From Pseudomonadota bacterium (GTDB lineage Bacteria; Pseudomonadota; Alphaproteobacteria; Sphingomonadales; Sphingomonadaceae), in contig JAEZCS010000015.1 in assembly GCA_023433445.1 (NCBI GenBank), forward strand, positions 1 through 13,610: DNA of 13,610 bases, read 5' to 3'. The notes under the pieces were generated by a model. That model made no database searches. It was given only the letters and a program-made list of their open reading frames with translations, and was not told the origin of the DNA. This document shows, piece after piece, positions 5,911 to 13,250 of this stretch; positions within the stretch are counted from its first letter, which is position 1; every line of letters begins with the position of its first letter. The translations under genes and the position numbers were made by a program.

Positions 5911-7430
5911 TGCGCCGCCGACATGTCCACGCGCGCGACCGGCTTGGGCGCGACCCAGACCAGCGCGGCTGCCACGAACAGGATCAACGATGCGATGACG
6001 AAGATGTGGTTCATCGACAGCACCGTCGCTTGCTGCTCCACCAGATTGGCGATCATCTGCGGCGTCTGCTCCGGCGAAAGCCCAGCTCCAGCGATCCGGG
6101 AGCCCACGTCGGGGCCTAGCGCCGACACCATCTCATTGCGCGCGACCCGCTGTCCGTTGCCCCAGCCGGTCAGGACGAGAGAAGTCGAGATCGCCACTGC
6201 CATGGTGCGCAGGAAATTCTGCATACCCGCCGCCGATGCCATTTCCTCTGGCTTGACCGAACCCAGCGTCAGCGTGGTGAGCGGAATGATGAAGAAAGGC
6301 ATGGCGAAACCCTGCACGACCTGCGGCAGCGATAGCGTCCAGAAATCCGCGCCACTCGTCCATCCCGCGCGCCACAAGGTGGCAAAGCCCATCCAGGTCA
6401 CGGACACCGAAATCAATATGCGCACATCCACCTTGCCCACGGCCCGCCCCGCGATCGGCGCGACCAATATGGCTGTCATGGCGGTGAAAGCCGTCACCAG
6501 GCCCGCCCAGAAAGCCGTGTAGCCCATCGACATCTGGAGCCATTGCGGGATGACGACAATCCCCGCGAAATAGGCGCCGAAGCACAGCGACAAGGTAAGC
6601 ACGCCCGATGTGAAGCCGACATGGCGAAACACGCGCAGGTCGACGATCGGATGCTCTTCGGTCAGTTCCCAGATGATGAAGGCGAGGAAGCCAATCGCTG
6701 CCAGAACGGCCAGCGTCACGATCATGGGATCAGCGAACCAGTCATGATCGCGCCCTGTATCGAGCATGATCTGAAGACAGCCGATCCAGAAGATCAGCAG
6801 GGCCAGCCCGATAAAGTCGATCGGCAGCTTCTTGCGGTCGGTCTCCGCCGGCGCCAGCAATACCATCGCGGCAAAGACACAGATGGCGGCGATCGGCAGG
6901 TTGATGAAGAAGATCCAGTGCCAGCTCCAATTGTCGCTGATATAGCCGCCGATGATCGGCCCCAACGCTGGCCCGGCGAGCGTGGTCATGGCCCAAAGTC
7001 CCATCACCTTGCCCCGCTGTTCAGGCGGGAAGATGCGCATGAGCAGGGTCTGCGACATCGGCATCAGCGGTGCGCCGCAAAGGCCCTGCCCGATGCGGCA
7101 TGCGACGATCATGCCAAGCGTGGTCGAAATTCCGCAAAGAAAGGAGAATAGCCCGAAGCCGACCATGCCCCAGATGAACAGCCGCACAGTGCCGAAACGC
7201 TGGGACAGCCAACCTGTGAGCGGCAGGCAAATCGCCTCCGCCACCGCATAGGATGTGATGATCCAGGTCCCTTGGTCGGCCGTAATACCCAGATTTCCGG
7301 CGATATGCGGCACTGACACGTTCGCGATGGTAAGGTCCAGCACGACCATGAAATTGCTGAGCGCCAGCACCAGCCCGGCGAGCATTCGCCGCCGGGGGTC
7401 GAGGAAGAATTTTTCGGCCGCCTCGGTCAC
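5907..7430 (-). CDS. emrB: EmrB/QacA-type MFS drug efflux pump (DHA2, 14 helices)
   Basis: A 507-residue inner-membrane proton antiporter of the DHA2 family, the usual length for a 14-helix EmrB. Motifs: LDLTIANVSVP (31-41), the motif-A loop GWLSQRFGTVRLF (73-85), the antiporter motif C GPALGPIIGGYI (153-164) and WHWIFFINLPI (170-180). With EmrA and an outer-membrane factor it would export hydrophobic toxins across both membranes; the substrate cannot be read from sequence. It is the last gene of the operon, 10 bp after emrA. The ATG at 7430 gives a short cytoplasmic N-terminus (MTEAAEKFFLDPRRR). No terminator hairpin separates it from the convergent ABC-F gene. Confidence 0.93.
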   Translation of the reverse strand: MTEAAEKFFLDPRRRMLAGLVLALSNFMVVLDLTIANVSVPHIAGNLGITADQGTWIITSYAVAEAICLPLTGWLSQRFGTVRLFIWGMVGFGLFSFLCGISTTLGMIVACRIGQGLCGAPLMPMSQTLLMRIFPPEQRGKVMGLWAMTTLAGPALGPIIGGYISDNWSWHWIFFINLPIAAICVFAAMVLLAPAETDRKKLPIDFIGLALLIFWIGCLQIMLDTGRDHDWFADPMIVTLAVLAAIGFLAFIIWELTEEHPIVDLRVFRHVGFTSGVLTLSLCFGAYFAGIVVIPQWLQMSMGYTAFWAGLVTAFTAMTAILVAPIAGRAVGKVDVRILISVSVTWMGFATLWRAGWTSGADFWTLSLPQVVQGFAMPFFIIPLTTLTLGSVKPEEMASAAGMQNFLRTMAVAISTSLVLTGWGNGQRVARNEMVSALGPDVGSRIAGAGLSPEQTPQMIANLVEQQATVLSMNHIFVIASLILFVAAALVWVAPKPVARVDMSAAH

Positions 7431-7440
7431 CCGCCGGTCC

Positions 7441-8586
7441 TCAATGGCCCGACAGGTCGATCTCGACCTCGGTCGAGAGGCCTACGCGCAGCGGATGGGC
7501 GGCGAGTTCACGCGGATCGAGCGCAATGCGCACGGGCAGGCGCTGGACCACCTTGATCCAGTTGCCGGTCGCGTTCTGCGCGGGGATCAGCGCCAGCGAC
7601 GATCCGGTGCCGCCGGAAAAGCCGACGACCTTGCCATGATAGACGACATCCCCGCCATATATGTCGGCGACGACCGTCGCTGGCATGCCGACACGAACCC
7701 GCCGCAGCTGCCTTTCCTTGAAATTGGCGTCGACATAGACTTGGGCGAGGGGGACGATGCTCATGATCGGGCTGCCCTGCGCGACGCGCTGGCCCACCTG
7801 CACCTGACGCCGTGTCACGACGCCGTCGATCGGCGCGCGGATGATCGTGCGATCAAGGTCAAGCCGCGCATTTTCCAGCTTCGCCTTGGCGGCCAGCACG
7901 GCGGGGTCCGTTTCGATGGTCGATCCGCTGACAAGCGCATCGTTCGCGGCAAGCTGCCCCTTGGCCGCGCCCTGCGTCGCCCGCGCCGTGGCCACCGCCG
8001 CGCGCGCCTGCTCCAGCCCAGCCCGCGCCGAAGCGAATGCCTTGCGCGCGCTGGTCACTTCTTCACCGGAAACCGCGCCCTCGGGCGACAGCGCCTCTCG
8101 CCGTTGCAGGTCTACCTGCGCCTTTTCATAATCGGCCTGGGCGGCGGCAAGCTGCGCGTTCGCCTGCGCAATGTCAGCGCCGCGCGCCTGCACCTGGGCG
8201 GACAGCGACGTGCTGGTGGCGGCCGTCTGGCGGAAGCGGCGACGCGCCTCGGCAAGATCGGCCTCCGCCTGCGCCAATGCGATCCGCGCATTGGTGGGGT
8301 CCAGCCGCACCAATATGTCGCCGCGCTTCACCGCTTGGGTATCGGTCACCCGCACTTCCACGGCCTGCGCGGAAATGAGCGGCGTCACCTGCGCGATCTC
8401 GGCATTCACATAGGCATTGTCGGTGCTGACATGGTTGCGGCCGATCAGCAGATACCAGATCGCGTAGATCGCCCCGATGACCAGCACGACTGCGGCCAGC
8501 CGGATCAGCCACTTCTTGCGCTGCTCCATCCGCGCGCTCTTGTCGGCGCTGGTATCTGCGGTGAATTCGGGGGCTGCATCAGCCAT
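7441..8586 (-). CDS. emrA: EmrA-type periplasmic membrane fusion protein (HlyD family)
   Basis: A 381-residue adaptor anchored in the inner membrane that links the EmrB pump to an outer-membrane channel. It has a cytoplasmic N-terminus, one transmembrane helix at about 27-48, then the STDNAYVNAEIAQVTP segment (54-69) typical of EmrA. A biotinyl-lipoyl-like half (VKRGDILVRLDP, 87-97) follows, then a long Ala/Glu/Arg-rich coiled-coil hairpin (about 100-215), the second lipoyl half near IIRAPIDGVVTRRQVQVGQ, and a beta-barrel. The start overlaps the end of the upstream outer-membrane factor gene by 8 bases, indicating translational coupling. Confidence 0.93.
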   Translation of the reverse strand: MADAAPEFTADTSADKSARMEQRKKWLIRLAAVVLVIGAIYAIWYLLIGRNHVSTDNAYVNAEIAQVTPLISAQAVEVRVTDTQAVKRGDILVRLDPTNARIALAQAEADLAEARRRFRQTAATSTSLSAQVQARGADIAQANAQLAAAQADYEKAQVDLQRREALSPEGAVSGEEVTSARKAFASARAGLEQARAAVATARATQGAAKGQLAANDALVSGSTIETDPAVLAAKAKLENARLDLDRTIIRAPIDGVVTRRQVQVGQRVAQGSPIMSIVPLAQVYVDANFKERQLRRVRVGMPATVVADIYGGDVVYHGKVVGFSGGTGSSLALIPAQNATGNWIKVVQRLPVRIALDPRELAAHPLRVGLSTEVEIDLSGH

Positions 8587-10090
8587 TGGTCAGGTCCTTG
8601 GACGATGTGCCGCTGGAGGCAAAGCCGCCGCCCAGCGCGCGAATGAGGGCTATGTCAGTGGAAAAGGTGAGCGCTTCCAGCTCCGCGACCGATTGGCGCG
8701 CGGAAAGCAGCTGGTCCTCGACATTCAGCACGTCGAGAAAGGTGAAAAGGCCGCCCCGGTAGCGCTTCTGCGCAATCGAATAGGCCTCTTCCGAAGCGGT
8801 CAGCGCCGCCCGCGCGTCGGTCAGCCGCTGTTCCAGCAAGCGGCGGCCGGTGACGGCATCCGCCACGTCGCGATAGGCGCCCAGCACGGTCCGGTCATAA
8901 TTGGCGACGGCTTCGTCGAAAGTCGCCCGCGCACCGCGATAACGGCCGCTGAGTTCCCCGCCATGGAAAATGGGCAAGCTGATCGCCGGGCCCACCGTGC
9001 CGAACAAGGCATCCTTGCTGAACAGCTTGTCGATGAACGAGCGCGGGCCGGTCTGCGACGGGTCGGTGAAGGAGGAATTGTAGCCAAGCGACTGCACACC
9101 GACCAAGGCGCTCAGGCGAATGGCCGGGAAGAAATCCGCGTGCGCCACCTTGATGCGCTTGGCAGCGGCCTCGGTCCGCACGAGCGCGGCGGCGACATCG
9201 GGACGGCGGGCAACCAGATTGGTCGTGACATCGGCAGGCAGGCCCAGGCCAGCGATCGTGCCAAGATGCGGCTGGGTGATGGCCAGGCCCCGGTCAGGCC
9301 CCGCCCCGATCAGCGCCGCGATCTGATGCCGGCGCACGGCGATGGACTGGTCGATGCCCGCCAAAGCGGCGCGGGCGGCGGAAACCGTCGCATCGGCCTG
9401 CCGCACGCTACCCCTCGTCTCCAGGCCGTTGCGCTGCCGATCCGCCACCAGTTTCTGGCTCGCGGACCGGATCGCGAGCGCGCGCTCCTGGATCGCCCGC
9501 TGATCGAACAGGCGGGCGAGGTCGGCATAGGCATCGCCGATGCCGGTCGTCAGCGCCAGCCGCGCCTGTTGCGCATCGAAACGCGCCGCTTCCGCTTCCG
9601 ACGTGGCGGCGGCGAGCGCGGCCCGGTTCCGACCCCACAGATCAAGATCGAAATTCAGGTCCAGCGCGGCCCGTCCGGTGCCCAGCCAGCCCTTGGGGAC
9701 GAAATCCTTCGGCAGCCCCATATTATAGCTTTGCTTCGTCGCGGCGGCTGAACCCTCAAGGTCCAGCGAAGGCGCAAGCGGAGCCCCGGCCTGTTGCGCG
9801 GCGGCACTAGCCTGGCGAAAGCGCGCGGCGGCGGCGGCAAGATCGGGCGATCCCGCCAGCCCCTCTTCCATCAGCGCATCAAGCTGCGAGTCGCCATAGG
9901 CCTTCCACCATCCGTCAGCAGGCCAGAGCGCAGTGCCCCGGCCGAGCGTCTCCGAAGCGGCGATGCTGGACGCGGGCCGAGGCGTAGGGGCCTCGCCCAG
10001 ATCAGGAACAGCCGCACAGGCGGAAAGCGCCAACAGCACCGCCGTCAGGCTTCCAGCGTGAAGGAAATGGTTCAATCGAAATGGAAACAT
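8579..10090 (-). CDS. Outer-membrane efflux factor lipoprotein (NodT/OprM-like, TolC superfamily)
   Basis: A 503-residue channel protein of the outer-membrane factor family. The N-terminus is a lipoprotein signal: short positive region, hydrophobic core, then lipobox LSAC with the lipidated Cys at residue 25. Two repeated helical halves follow; hallmarks include WWKAYGDSQLDALMEEGL near 61-78, LNFDLDLWGRNRAAL, RRPDVAAALVRTEAAAKRIKVA(H)ADFFP in the middle, and SLPIFHGGELSGRYR and YRGGLFTFLDVLNVEDQLLSA near the end. As first gene of the operon it supplies the exit duct for EmrAB. The ATG at 10090 has no clear ribosome site, because a palindromic operator occupies 10098-10111 just upstream. Confidence 0.92.
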   Translation of the reverse strand: MFPFRLNHFLHAGSLTAVLLALSACAAVPDLGEAPTPRPASSIAASETLGRGTALWPADGWWKAYGDSQLDALMEEGLAGSPDLAAAAARFRQASAAAQQAGAPLAPSLDLEGSAAATKQSYNMGLPKDFVPKGWLGTGRAALDLNFDLDLWGRNRAALAAATSEAEAARFDAQQARLALTTGIGDAYADLARLFDQRAIQERALAIRSASQKLVADRQRNGLETRGSVRQADATVSAARAALAGIDQSIAVRRHQIAALIGAGPDRGLAITQPHLGTIAGLGLPADVTTNLVARRPDVAAALVRTEAAAKRIKVAHADFFPAIRLSALVGVQSLGYNSSFTDPSQTGPRSFIDKLFSKDALFGTVGPAISLPIFHGGELSGRYRGARATFDEAVANYDRTVLGAYRDVADAVTGRRLLEQRLTDARAALTASEEAYSIAQKRYRGGLFTFLDVLNVEDQLLSARQSVAELEALTFSTDIALIRALGGGFASSGTSSKDLTNG

Positions 10091-10097
10091 AGAAACC

Positions 10098-10111
10098 GTA
10101 CCATGTGGTAT
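10098..10111. promoter_or_regulatory. Likely TetR operator 1, at the efflux operon start
   Basis: The sequence GTACCATGTGGTAT contains TACCA and TGGTA in inverted orientation around TG. It lies 7 bp upstream of the outer-membrane factor ATG, at or just after the predicted transcription start, where a bound repressor would block the operon. It matches operator 2 at 11 of 14 positions. Confidence 0.65.
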
Positions 10112-10119
10112 GAAAAACG

Positions 10120-10148
10120 CATTTGCGCCTGGTGCATGGCCTTGTCAA
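10120..10148 (-). promoter_or_regulatory. Probable promoter of the efflux operon
   Basis: A perfect TTGACA lies on the minus strand at 10148-10143. A weak -10 (CAAATG, 10125-10120) lies 17 bp further on, predicting a start near 10113, next to operator 1. The -35 overlaps TTGTCA on the plus strand, a possible -35 for the divergent tetR. Confidence 0.45.
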
Positions 10149-10157
10149 CCTAATTAT

Positions 10158-10173
10158 CGTACTATATGGTACG
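10158..10173. promoter_or_regulatory. Likely TetR operator 2, at the tetR promoter
   Basis: CGTACTATATGGTACG is a 16-bp inverted repeat with one mismatched pair. It contains TATATG, the best -10 for tetR, 11 bp before the tetR ATG. Together with operator 1 it gives the shared form GTACyATrTGGTAy, so autoregulation of tetR is likely. Confidence 0.65.
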
Positions 10174-10178
10174 CTTTT

Positions 10179-10838
10179 ATGACGTCCCCTGCTGACAATG
10201 CCTGCCTGTCCCGCCGTGAAGTCCGGCGCCGCGATCGCCGCGACGCCATAATCGCGGTTGCGAAAAGATCGTTTCTGGAAAATGGCTATGCCGCCACGAC
10301 CATGTCCTCGATCGCCGCTGAACTTGGCGGATCAAAGGGCACCTTATGGAGCTATTTCCCTGGTAAGGAGGAATTATTTGCCGCCGTCCTGCGCGATGCG
10401 ACGGAGGTCTATCATGCCAGCCTCGCCCAATTGCTCGACACTGGGGATGATCTTGAACCGACATTGCTGCGCTTCAGTAACGACCTGCTGCGCAAGGTGA
10501 CATCGCCCGAGGCGATCGCGCTGCACCGACTGGTCGCGGCGGAAGCGAGCCGCTTTCCAGAGATGGGCGCGATCTTCCACGAACTTGCCCCTCTCCACAC
10601 ACGCAACCTGCTGGCTCGTTTCCTTGCGGGGGCGATGGACAAGGGGCAGTTGCGGCGGGCCGACACCATGCTCGCCGCGCGCACGCTGGTGGTGCTGACG
10701 CTCTCAGGCTGTCATCAACAGATGATCTGGGGCGAAATGACAATAGCCTCCGCGGAACAGATCGAAGCCGACGCATCCTTCGCCGTGGATTGTTTCCTGC
10801 GCGCCTACGCGCCTGAAACCGACGCACCGAAGCCCTGA
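10179..10838 (+). CDS. TetR/AcrR-family transcriptional regulator
   Basis: A 219-residue TetR-type repressor. The N-terminal DNA-binding domain (about 21-68) shows the classic pattern: DAIIAVAKRSFLENGYAATTMSSIA followed by the recognition helix GSKGTLWSYFPGKEELFAAV. The C-terminal half (about 75-215) is an all-helical ligand and dimer domain of the kind seen in AefR-like efflux regulators. It is divergent from the efflux operon with two palindromes between, so it most likely represses that operon and itself until a drug-like ligand binds. The ATG at 10179 is chosen; the in-frame ATG at 10110 would translate through both operators and add an unrelated 23-residue extension. No ribosome site precedes 10179, and the predicted transcription start is only a few bases away, so the mRNA may be nearly leaderless. 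Confidence 0.9.
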   Translation: MTSPADNACLSRREVRRRDRRDAIIAVAKRSFLENGYAATTMSSIAAELGGSKGTLWSYFPGKEELFAAVLRDATEVYHASLAQLLDTGDDLEPTLLRFSNDLLRKVTSPEAIALHRLVAAEASRFPEMGAIFHELAPLHTRNLLARFLAGAMDKGQLRRADTMLAARTLVVLTLSGCHQQMIWGEMTIASAEQIEADASFAVDCFLRAYAPETDAPKP

Positions 10839-10902
10839 CTCACGCATTAACCATTTTTTTGCACACTTATCCTAGATCAAGGTGTTGGAGGGAATCCACG
10901 CC

Positions 10903-11517
10903 ATGCAGTTCTTCAAGGCTATCGACAGCGGCAACAGCTCCAGCACAGAAGGCAGCCGCCAGCCTCGCCGCCGCCGGCTGCTGCTGATCGACGAGGAGGA
11001 AACCGCTCGGGCCGTGATCGGACGTCGCCTTTCCCATCTGAATTATGATGTGGCGCTCGCTGAAAACGGCTTTGTTGCCCTGAACCGCCTTCTTACGCGG
11101 CCGGTGGACATCATCCTGATCGACATGGGGCTTATGATCCTTCCAGCGATCGCCACCATGAAGAAGATCCGCGCGGCCGGACTCGCCGGCCATGCGAGCT
11201 TCGTGATGATTGCCGGGCGGCAGGAACGCTGCAGCGTCATCGAAGCACTGGAGTCGGGTGCGGACGATTATGTCGCCAAGCCGTTCGACTTCGATGTGCT
11301 GGACGCGCGTCTGCGCCATCTCTGCCAACGCTCGGACGAGATACATGCACTCACCCGCCACAATGCCGAACTCGACGCCCGCATCGCGCGGCGCGCTGTG
11401 GAGCTTGGTGAAACGCGCGACGCGCTGGCGCTTCTGCAAGCCGACAGGGCACGGCTTGTCTCCTCGATCCAGGCGCTGAATGACGAGATCATGAGGCTGA
11501 GCGCCGGCCGCGCCTGA
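10903..11517 (+). CDS. Atypical receiver-domain protein with helical C-terminal tail
   Basis: A 204-residue cytoplasmic protein. A basic linker (RRRR near 22-25) leads into a receiver domain at about 25-142: LLLIDEEE (26-33, acidic pocket), D74 in ILIDMGLM (phospho-acceptor position) and K127 in YVAKPFD. The usual Ser/Thr switch residue is Ala (A104 in VMIAGR). The tail (about 143-200) is rich in Ala, Leu, Arg and Glu and looks like a coiled coil; there is no DNA-binding or enzymatic output domain. The start at 10903 is chosen for GGAGGG at 10887-10892; an in-frame GTG at 10882 is upstream of that site. It lies 64 bp after tetR with a T7 run (10854-10860) but no hairpin between. It could be a response regulator lacking an output domain or a scaffold; its partner is unknown. 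Confidence 0.75.
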   Translation: MQFFKAIDSGNSSSTEGSRQPRRRRLLLIDEEETARAVIGRRLSHLNYDVALAENGFVALNRLLTRPVDIILIDMGLMILPAIATMKKIRAAGLAGHASFVMIAGRQERCSVIEALESGADDYVAKPFDFDVLDARLRHLCQRSDEIHALTRHNAELDARIARRAVELGETRDALALLQADRARLVSSIQALNDEIMRLSAGRA

Positions 11518-11525
11518 CCAGGCGC
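11510..11525. repeat. Inverted repeat between convergent genes
   Basis: GCGCCTG, AC, CAGGCGC form perfect 7-bp arms across the stop codon of the receiver gene, in the 21-bp gap before the convergent transporter stop. With no T-tract it is a weak candidate for a bidirectional terminator. Confidence 0.35.
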
Positions 11526-11538
11526 CCTGCTCAATATT

Positions 11539-12495
11539 CTAGCGCTTGAGCCAGCGTGTCGCGCCGAACCAGCCGCCGATCCCGATCGCCATGATGACGC
11601 AGACCGCGACGACGCCCCAGAACGCCCAGGGGGCATGGGCAAAGGGGATGCCGTCGACGTTCATGCCCAGCAACCCTGTCAGGAAGGTCAGCGGCAGAAA
11701 CACCAGCGCCACGACCGATATGACAAGCGCCTGCCGGTTCATCTGCTCGGCGCGCAGGTCCGTCAGTTCTTCATGCGCCAGCGCCGACCGCTCCCGTACT
11801 GCCTCCAATTCCTCGGCCATGCGGGCGCAACGGTCCGCCGCTTCCTGCAAATGCAGCCGGTCGTCGTGATGCAGCCAGGGCGCATCCGCCGCTGACAATC
11901 TTTCAAGCGCCTGACGTTGCGGCGAAATGAAGCGGCGATAGCCGATCGCTGAGGCACGGATTTCCGATACCTGGCGCCGTACCTCCGCCGCGCCGCTGCC
12001 GCTCAGGCTGCTTTCGATCTCATCCAGATCATCTCCAAGCTGGGCGACTTCGGGGTCAAGCGCTTCGGTGATTTCCTGCGCAAAGACCGCAATCAGGTCG
12101 CCCGGATCGCGAATCTCTCCGGCCAGCATCCGCGTCACCACCGGCTCCATCGCCGCGAGCGGCCGGTAGCTGACGGTAATCACGCGCGCATGTTCGGCCC
12201 ACAGGCGGATCGACACCAGCGGATCGCCGCTGCCCCCCTCATCCACGCCCAGGCCGCGCAGGTTGATGAGCGCGCCATGCGCCATCAAGGTGCAACGCGG
12301 CCGGGTTTCCTGCGCCAGTAGTGCCGACAGCGCCGCCTGCGGCATATGGTCGCAGCGCGATACGATGCTTCGCGCATCCTCCTGCCAGCCATCGGCATGG
12401 ATCCAGCTGAATGCCGCATGGTCCGCCTGCGCGCAAAACGCATCGAGCGAGATTTCGCGGGCCGCATCGCTGTCATAGACGAACACCCGGCTCAT
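11539..12495 (-). CDS. zntB: CorA/ZntB-type divalent metal transporter
   Basis: A 318-residue protein with the CorA-superfamily layout: a large cytoplasmic domain (about 1-250) ending in a long helix, then two C-terminal transmembrane helices (about 257-276 and 290-311). The signature GMN follows the first helix (GMNVDGIPF, 277-285). Length and the GMNVxGIP form resemble ZntB zinc transporters more than classic Mg2+ CorA. It probably moves Zn2+ or another divalent cation; direction and metal cannot be fixed from sequence. Its start overlaps the end of the siroheme synthase gene by four bases (ATGA), making it the last gene of a lysA-cysG-zntB cluster. Confidence 0.88.
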   Translation of the reverse strand: MSRVFVYDSDAAREISLDAFCAQADHAAFSWIHADGWQEDARSIVSRCDHMPQAALSALLAQETRPRCTLMAHGALINLRGLGVDEGGSGDPLVSIRLWAEHARVITVSYRPLAAMEPVVTRMLAGEIRDPGDLIAVFAQEITEALDPEVAQLGDDLDEIESSLSGSGAAEVRRQVSEIRASAIGYRRFISPQRQALERLSAADAPWLHHDDRLHLQEAADRCARMAEELEAVRERSALAHEELTDLRAEQMNRQALVISVVALVFLPLTFLTGLLGMNVDGIPFAHAPWAFWGVVAVCVIMAIGIGGWFGATRWLKR

Positions 12496-13250
12496 CGCGG
12501 CATCTCCAGCCAGAGCGAGAGCCCCTCGCTTGGGCCTTCCGGTGGCGCGTCGGCAGGGATGCGCACGGCATCGGCGCGCGCGCGGTCGAGGATCGCGGGG
12601 GGCACGCCGGGTTCATGATAGATGCGATCCGCCTCCCCCAGCAGACGCGCCGCGCGGAGCGTCAGGTCATCAGGGTCGTCCGACAGCAGGCGCAACGCAA
12701 CCAGACGGGAAGGCTCGGCCTCCCCCTGCTCCGCCAGCCAAAACGGCACCGCGTCGACCGCATCCTCGCGCAACGGATCGATCAGCCCGCCTGCCGACAG
12801 GCCCGTGTCGATTGCACGCCGACGCGCGCTCGCATCGGGCCAGCGCGCGCGAATAGCGGCACGCGCATCATATAATGCGGCGGCCAGCTTCCCGAGCCGT
12901 TGCGGCAAGAGCGCCTCGATCCGCTGCCGCAGCGCCTTCGCCAGCCCTGCCGACGCGCCGCCCGTGCCGATGGCGATCAGCACCGGCTCGCGGTCAATGA
13001 TGGCGGGCAAGGTAAAATCGCACAGCTCCGGCCGGTCGGTCGCATTCACCAGCACGCCCCGCGCCTTCAGCCGGGCCACGGTCGCATCATCGCCATCGGC
13101 GACGATCGCGATCCCCGCATCCGCATCCTCACCGACGACATGTGCGCCTGCGCGTTCCAGCAGCCGCCGCTTGGCGTCCACAGCTTCGCCCGATCCCGTC
13201 AGGATAACGGCCCTGCCCCTCAACACCAGGAAGACGGGCAGGCTTTGCAT
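12492..13250 (-). CDS. cysG: Siroheme synthase: precorrin-2 dehydrogenase/sirohydrochlorin ferrochelatase (CysG-N/Met8 type)
   Basis: A 252-residue protein that should oxidise precorrin-2 with NAD+ and insert iron to form siroheme, the cofactor of nitrite and sulfite reductases. The N-terminal Rossmann domain has VILTGSGEAVDAKRRLL (15-31). The catalytic-site Asp is probably D72 (NATDRPELC), and the family segment IIDREPVLIAIGTGGASAGLAKALRQRIE (about 84-112) is clear. The middle is the helical dimerisation domain. The tail (about 183-235) resembles the start of a uroporphyrinogen methyltransferase (DPDDLTLRAARLLGEAD, then ILDRARADA) but is cut short and lacks the normal glycine-rich motif, so methylation must come from a separate enzyme. 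The start at 13250 overlaps the lysA stop by one base (TGATG). Longer in-frame starts would lie inside lysA. Confidence 0.88.
   Translation of the reverse strand: MQSLPVFLVLRGRAVILTGSGEAVDAKRRLLERAGAHVVGEDADAGIAIVADGDDATVARLKARGVLVNATDRPELCDFTLPAIIDREPVLIAIGTGGASAGLAKALRQRIEALLPQRLGKLAAALYDARAAIRARWPDASARRRAIDTGLSAGGLIDPLREDAVDAVPFWLAEQGEAEPSRLVALRLLSDDPDDLTLRAARLLGEADRIYHEPGVPPAILDRARADAVRIPADAPPEGPSEGLSLWLEMPR

Noticed and set aside
7255..8646. Long rightward open frame (463 codons) opposite emrA and the start of emrB
   Set aside because: Its translation is Arg/Gly/His-rich with no recognisable domain; the opposite strand encodes clear EmrA. It is a high-GC antisense shadow.
8477..9751. 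Long rightward open frame (424 codons) opposite the outer-membrane factor
   Set aside because: Low-complexity Arg/Gly-rich translation without motifs, antisense to a well-supported lipoprotein channel gene.
10110..10178. Upstream ATG (10110) for the TetR regulator
   Set aside because: The added 23 residues would span both operators and the tetR promoter and resemble nothing in the family.
10839..10902. Terminator between tetR and the receiver gene (T7 run at 10854)
   Set aside because: No stable hairpin precedes the T-run, so it cannot be called an intrinsic terminator.
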